8,126 nt of DNA from a bacterium (GTDB lineage: Bacteria; Pseudomonadota; Alphaproteobacteria; Caulobacterales; Hyphomonadaceae): the NCBI GenBank assembly GCA_030824255.1, contig JAVBYB010000129.1:1-8126 (forward strand), read 5' to 3'. Shown piece after piece: positions 5,269 through 8,126 of the stretch. A program made the translations under genes and the position numbers. Numbering within the stretch: the first letter of the stretch is position 1; each line of letters starts with the position of its first letter. The notes under the pieces are model-generated. The model saw only the letters and a list, made by a program, of their open reading frames with translations, ran no database searches and had not been told where the DNA came from.

Positions 5269-6777
5269 GTGGCGCTCGCGCATCGTTTGCAGCTGAGACA
5301 GGGCCAGTCCCTCGTCATGACGCCGCAACTGCAGCAGGCGATCAAGCTGCTTCAGCTCTCCAACGTCGAACTTCAGGAATACGTCGAACAGGAAATCGAG
5401 CGTAACCCGCTGCTGGCCCGCCAGGAAGGCGATGGCCCGGCGCTGGATGGCGACGCTCCCGAAAAGACGTCCGAACGCCGCGAAGAAATGCGTCTCGACG
5501 AGAGCGACGGCGCGGACAAGGCCAGCCGCGAACTCGATGCCGGCTCGGACGATGTCTACGAATCCGACGGTCCGTCCGAACGCGGCGGGTCCACCGAAGC
5601 CAGCGGACCATCCGCCCAGCTCGACTGGTCGAAGGCCGGATCGGGCAAGCAGGTATCCGAGGATTACGATCTCGAGGCGATCACCGCAGAAGAGAAATCA
5701 CTCCGCGATCACCTTGAGGATCAGCTGCAGCTTGCTGGCCTCAATGCTGCCGATCGCCTGATCGCGGCGCGCCTTATCGAAGAGACCGACGATGCTGGTT
5801 TCATGCGGGGCGACGTGCAAGAGATCGCCACGGCGCTCGGCACGGATGTCGAGGATGTCGAGGCGGTTCTGGGCGTGTGCCATGGCTTTGAACCCACGGG
5901 CGTCATGGCCCGCAATCTTCAGGAATGCCTGTCTCTGCAGCTGATTGAGCGTGATCGCTTTGATCCTGTGATGCAGAAGCTGATGGAAAATCTCGAGTTG
6001 GCGGGGCGTCGCGATTTCCGTCGCCTGGCCGATATCTGCGGCGTCGATCAGGAAGATGTTGTCGACATGCTCGCGGAGTTGCGCACGCTGACGCCGCGCC
6101 CCGGCGCTGCGTTCGCTGGTGATGCCGCGCCGACGGTGACGCCCGACGTGTTCGTTCGCGAAATGCCAAACGGCGCGTTCGCCGTTGAACTCAACGCCGA
6201 TACCCTGCCGCGCGTGCTGCTCGATCGCAGCTACTACGCCGAGGTGTCGGGCCTGACGCGTACGGACGAAGACAAGACGTTCCTTACAGAATGCCAGGCA
6301 TCAGCCAACTGGCTGATCAAGTCGCTGGATCAGCGCGCCAAGACGATCCTCAAAGTGGCGAGCGAGATCGTGCGCCAGCAGGATGGCTTCTTTGTCGACG
6401 GTGTGCGCGCCCTGCGCCCCCTGAACCTGAAGACGGTAGCTGACGCCGTCGAGATGCACGAGTCCACTGTTTCTCGCGTGACGTCGAACAAATATGTTTC
6501 AACCCCGCGCGGCGTGTTCGAGCTGAAGTACTTCTTCACGGCGTCCATTCCGGCTGTGCAGGGCGGTGAATCGCATTCTGCGGAGGCTGTTCGCCACCGC
6601 ATCAAGGAAATGATCGATCACGAAAGCCGTGACGCTGTGCTTTCAGACGACCAGATCGTCGAAAGGCTTCGCGCACACGGGATAGATATTGCGCGCCGCA
6701 CAGTCGCCAAGTACCGCGAGTCCCTGCGCATTCCCTCATCCGTTGAGCGCCGGCGCATTTTCGCCAGCCGCGGCTGA
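5269..6777 (+). CDS. rpoN: RNA polymerase sigma-54 factor RpoN
   Basis: 502 aa from the GTG. Region I is intact: a glutamine/leucine-rich activator-responsive helix (LRQGQSLVMTPQLQQAIKLL, then LSNVELQEYVEQEIERNPLL). An acidic, low-complexity region II follows (about 55-130). The core-RNAP-binding domain starts near SLRDHLEDQLQL. The helix-turn-helix (LKTVADAVEMHESTVSRVTSNKY) recognises the -12 element. The C-terminal RpoN box ARRTVAKYRE (475-484) contacts the -24 element. RpoN directs transcription from -24/-12 promoters with AAA+ enhancer-binding proteins. All functional parts are present and the length is normal. The start is GTG, supported by the strong ribosome binding site; ATG 5242 would add nine residues. 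It is followed by hpf and ptsN, the standard cluster, with a 117-nt gap before hpf. Confidence 0.97.
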   Translation: MALAHRLQLRQGQSLVMTPQLQQAIKLLQLSNVELQEYVEQEIERNPLLARQEGDGPALDGDAPEKTSERREEMRLDESDGADKASRELDAGSDDVYESDGPSERGGSTEASGPSAQLDWSKAGSGKQVSEDYDLEAITAEEKSLRDHLEDQLQLAGLNAADRLIAARLIEETDDAGFMRGDVQEIATALGTDVEDVEAVLGVCHGFEPTGVMARNLQECLSLQLIERDRFDPVMQKLMENLELAGRRDFRRLADICGVDQEDVVDMLAELRTLTPRPGAAFAGDAAPTVTPDVFVREMPNGAFAVELNADTLPRVLLDRSYYAEVSGLTRTDEDKTFLTECQASANWLIKSLDQRAKTILKVASEIVRQQDGFFVDGVRALRPLNLKTVADAVEMHESTVSRVTSNKYVSTPRGVFELKYFFTASIPAVQGGESHSAEAVRHRIKEMIDHESRDAVLSDDQIVERLRAHGIDIARRTVAKYRESLRIPSSVERRRIFASRG

Positions 6778-6852
6778 CGCTTGGCCGTTGACCTTCGGGT
6801 TGGCCGATCCCAAACTTGATATAGGTCAGTGAGCTAGGGCCCACGGTCCCGC

Positions 6853-6874
6853 GCATGTCTATCCTGGCATGTCT
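6853..6874 (+). repeat. 8-bp direct repeat in the hpf leader
   Basis: GCATGTCT occurs at 6853-6860 and 6867-6874, a 14-bp period, ending 7 nt before the hpf Shine-Dalgarno. Each copy contains an ATG that is out of frame with hpf. It may be chance, or a site acting on hpf translation or transcription. Confidence 0.35.
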
Positions 6875-6881
6875 CCAGTTG

Positions 6882-6887
6882 AAGGAG
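6882..6887 (+). promoter_or_regulatory. Ribosome binding site fixing the TTG start of hpf
   Basis: AAGGAG lies 7 nt before the TTG at 6895. The two upstream ATGs (6855 and 6869) are in other frames, so TTG is the only start that gives the conserved MQVQVAGKKLEV N terminus. Confidence 0.8.
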
Positions 6888-6894
6888 CCTCCCT

Positions 6895-7497
6895 TTGCAA
6901 GTTCAGGTTGCAGGCAAGAAACTCGAAGTCGGCGCAGCGCTTCAGGAGCGCATAGCATTCGGCCTCGAAGCCCGCGTTTCGAAATACTTCAATCGAACGG
7001 GCGAGGCCTTCGTAACCGTGTCCAAACCCGGCTGGGCCTTCAACGTGGATTGTTCGATCCACTTGCCATCGGGCGTCACGCTGCAGGCGCACGGCGAAGG
7101 CGATGACGGCTATCAGGCGTTCGAGGCAGCGCTCGACAAGATCGAGAAGCGCGTCCGCCGCTACAAGAACCGGCTGCGCAACCATCGGGTGAAAGAGAAC
7201 GGCGTGATCGAGGTCGCTCCCGAGCGCATTATTCTTCCAACGGATGATTCTGACTCCGTCGATGTGGTGGATGGCGATGCGGATGACTCTCACACGCAGA
7301 ACGGGCTGGATGGGGACGCTCCCGCTATCGTTGCGGAATCTGACACAAAGATTCAGACGATGACTGTTTCGATGGCGGTCATGCAGCTTGAGCTGGCGGA
7401 TTCTCCGGCAGTCATGTTCCGCAATGCGGCTCACGGCCGGTTGAACATGGTCTATCGCCGACCTGACGGTAATGTCGGCTGGGTCGATCCCGGCTAA
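6895..7497 (+). CDS. hpf: Ribosome hibernation promoting factor, long form
   Basis: 200 aa. The N-terminal S30AE domain (about 1-105) has the starting strand QVQVAGKKLEV, the GYQAFEAALDKIEKRVRRYKNR helix and the basic patch that binds the 30S decoding region. An acidic linker (about 115-150, rich in D/S) leads to the C-terminal S30AE_C dimerisation domain (151-198: VSMAVMQLELADSPAVMFRNAAHG, then NMVYRRPDGNVGWVDP). Long HPF alone joins two 70S ribosomes into inactive 100S particles in stationary phase or starvation. E. coli HPF lacks the C-terminal domain. Translation starts at TTG, which may keep expression low. The gene sits between rpoN and ptsN, and 169 nt separate it from ptsN. Confidence 0.95.
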   Translation: MQVQVAGKKLEVGAALQERIAFGLEARVSKYFNRTGEAFVTVSKPGWAFNVDCSIHLPSGVTLQAHGEGDDGYQAFEAALDKIEKRVRRYKNRLRNHRVKENGVIEVAPERIILPTDDSDSVDVVDGDADDSHTQNGLDGDAPAIVAESDTKIQTMTVSMAVMQLELADSPAVMFRNAAHGRLNMVYRRPDGNVGWVDPG

Positions 7498-7508
7498 GAC
7501 GGCTGAAG

Positions 7509-7518
7509 ATTTGCAAAT
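7509..7518. other. 10-bp perfect palindrome after hpf
   Basis: ATTTGCAAAT begins 12 nt after the hpf stop, in the hpf-ptsN gap. It is AT-rich within GC-rich surroundings. It could be an operator or part of a promoter for ptsN; nothing more can be shown. Confidence 0.3.
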
Positions 7519-7577
7519 GGACTGTCACGGGCATCCAAACGGGCTGGCGCAAGCCGGGCAAGTTGGGTATGCGCGGC

Positions 7578-7617
7578 GGGCGCGGGCGCGGGCGTCGGGG
7601 CGCTCCCTTTTGAGGGA
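7578..7617 (+). repeat. GGGCGC tandem tract and small hairpin in the hpf-ptsN gap
   Basis: GGGCGC repeats 2.8 times at 7578-7594. Just after it, TCCCT (7604-7608) pairs with AGGGA (7613-7617) around TTTG. The hairpin ends 49 nt before the ptsN start. It has no T-tract, so it could be an RNA leader structure or simple sequence rather than a terminator. Confidence 0.35.
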
Positions 7618-7666
7618 ATTGTAGAGTGATGCTTTCAAGGCGGTCCTCGCCGGGCAGGCGATTCTG

Positions 7667-8126
7667 ATGTCCAGTCTCAGCGATCTTCTTCTTCCCAACG
7701 CCATTGCCGCCCGCGCCCGCTGGCAGGGCCGCAAACAGGTGCTGTCCGAAATGTCGGGCATGATGGGCCGCGCGCTGGGTCTTGACCCGCGCCAGGTTCA
7801 CGAAGCCGTGCAGGAGCGCGAACGCCTCGGTTCGACCGGCGTCGGCGAGGGCGTGGCTATTCCCCACGCCCGGATCGAATCCCTCACCCGTCCGGTCGGC
7901 GGCTTCGTCCGCCTGCTGGAGCCTGCAGATTTCGAGGCGATCGACGAGCGTCCGGCTGACCTGATCTTCATGCTGTTGGCGCCGACCGATGCGGGAGCGG
8001 ACCACCTGCGGGCGCTGGCCCGTGCGGCCCGCATGTTCCGTCAGGAGCGGATCCGCGATGCGTTGCGCCAGGCGCAGACGGAAGATGCCGTGCTGGCCAT
8101 CCTGTCGCCGGATACGATCAACACCG
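7667..8126 (+). CDS. ptsN: PTS IIA-like nitrogen regulatory protein PtsN (EIIA-Ntr), 3' end outside window
   Basis: 153 complete codons up to the right edge, close to the usual full length of about 155 residues, so only the last few are missing. The phosphorylated histidine is H67 in STGVGEGVAIPHAR (56-69), the hallmark of the PTS EIIA type-2 domain. MSSLSDLLLPNAI is the expected N terminus, and RPADLIFMLLAP followed by HLRALARAARMFR matches the conserved core and helix. EIIA-Ntr receives phosphate from PtsP/NPr and regulates potassium uptake, nitrogen and stress responses through protein contacts rather than sugar transport. An in-frame TAG at 7622 and no other start codon between make ATG 7667 the only good start; its ribosome binding site (AGG at 7656-7658) is weak. 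Confidence 0.95.
   Translation, partial: MSSLSDLLLPNAIAARARWQGRKQVLSEMSGMMGRALGLDPRQVHEAVQERERLGSTGVGEGVAIPHARIESLTRPVGGFVRLLEPADFEAIDERPADLIFMLLAPTDAGADHLRALARAARMFRQERIRDALRQAQTEDAVLAILSPDTINT

Noticed and set aside
6783..6806. Hairpin with a TTCG loop after rpoN as a terminator
   Set aside because: The stem relies on several G-T pairs and no T-tract follows, so it is not a credible intrinsic terminator.
7545..7559. Sigma-54-like promoter (TGGCGC, five bases, GGGC) before ptsN
   Set aside because: Only the GG and GC core dinucleotides match at the right spacing; in such GC-rich sequence this is expected by chance.

Overview
This window looks like core chromosome of an alphaproteobacterium. 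The evidence is high GC, wobble-GC codon use, the order lptC-lptA-lptB-rpoN-hpf-ptsN, and an NrnC-type nanoRNase in place of a classical RNase D. The CtrA-like half-sites upstream of rpoN and the style of the genes suggest a Hyphomonadaceae/Caulobacterales-type organism, but that placement is inference. No insertion sequence, prophage, CRISPR array or toxin-antitoxin pair is visible.

Layout. (a) 1-596, minus strand: a gene cut by the left edge that encodes a cysteine-rich protein resembling pentapeptide/beta-helix proteins; its function is unknown. (b) 597-885: a divergent intergenic region with a perfect 10-bp direct repeat and a hairpin. (c) 886-2002, plus strand: two exported proteins, a DUF411 putative metal-binding protein and a PagL-like lipid A 3-O-deacylase. 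(d) 2147-2231: tRNA-Leu(CAG) with its own sigma-70-like promoter. (e) 2318-2932: nrnC, starting at GTG. (f) 3041-5047: lptC-lptA-lptB, tightly packed, with lptC and lptA overlapping at ATGA. (g) 5269-6777: rpoN (sigma-54), preceded by a dyad-rich leader. (h) 6895-7497: long-form hpf, starting at TTG. (i) 7667-8126: ptsN (EIIA-Ntr), cut by the right edge.

How the genes relate. The Lpt genes supply the inner-membrane anchor (LptC), periplasmic bridge (LptA) and ATPase (LptB) of the machine that carries LPS to the outer membrane. The PagL-like enzyme would trim the acyl chains of that LPS once it arrives. rpoN, hpf and ptsN form the common proteobacterial cluster linking sigma-54 transcription, ribosome hibernation and the nitrogen phosphotransferase system. 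NrnC finishes RNA decay by degrading diribonucleotides.

I do not see a convincing undescribed multi-gene system here. The points most worth a second look are the truncated minus-strand protein, the divergence of the PagL active-site region, the clustered dyads before rpoN and lptC, and three non-ATG starts (nrnC, rpoN, hpf) that automated start calling could misplace.
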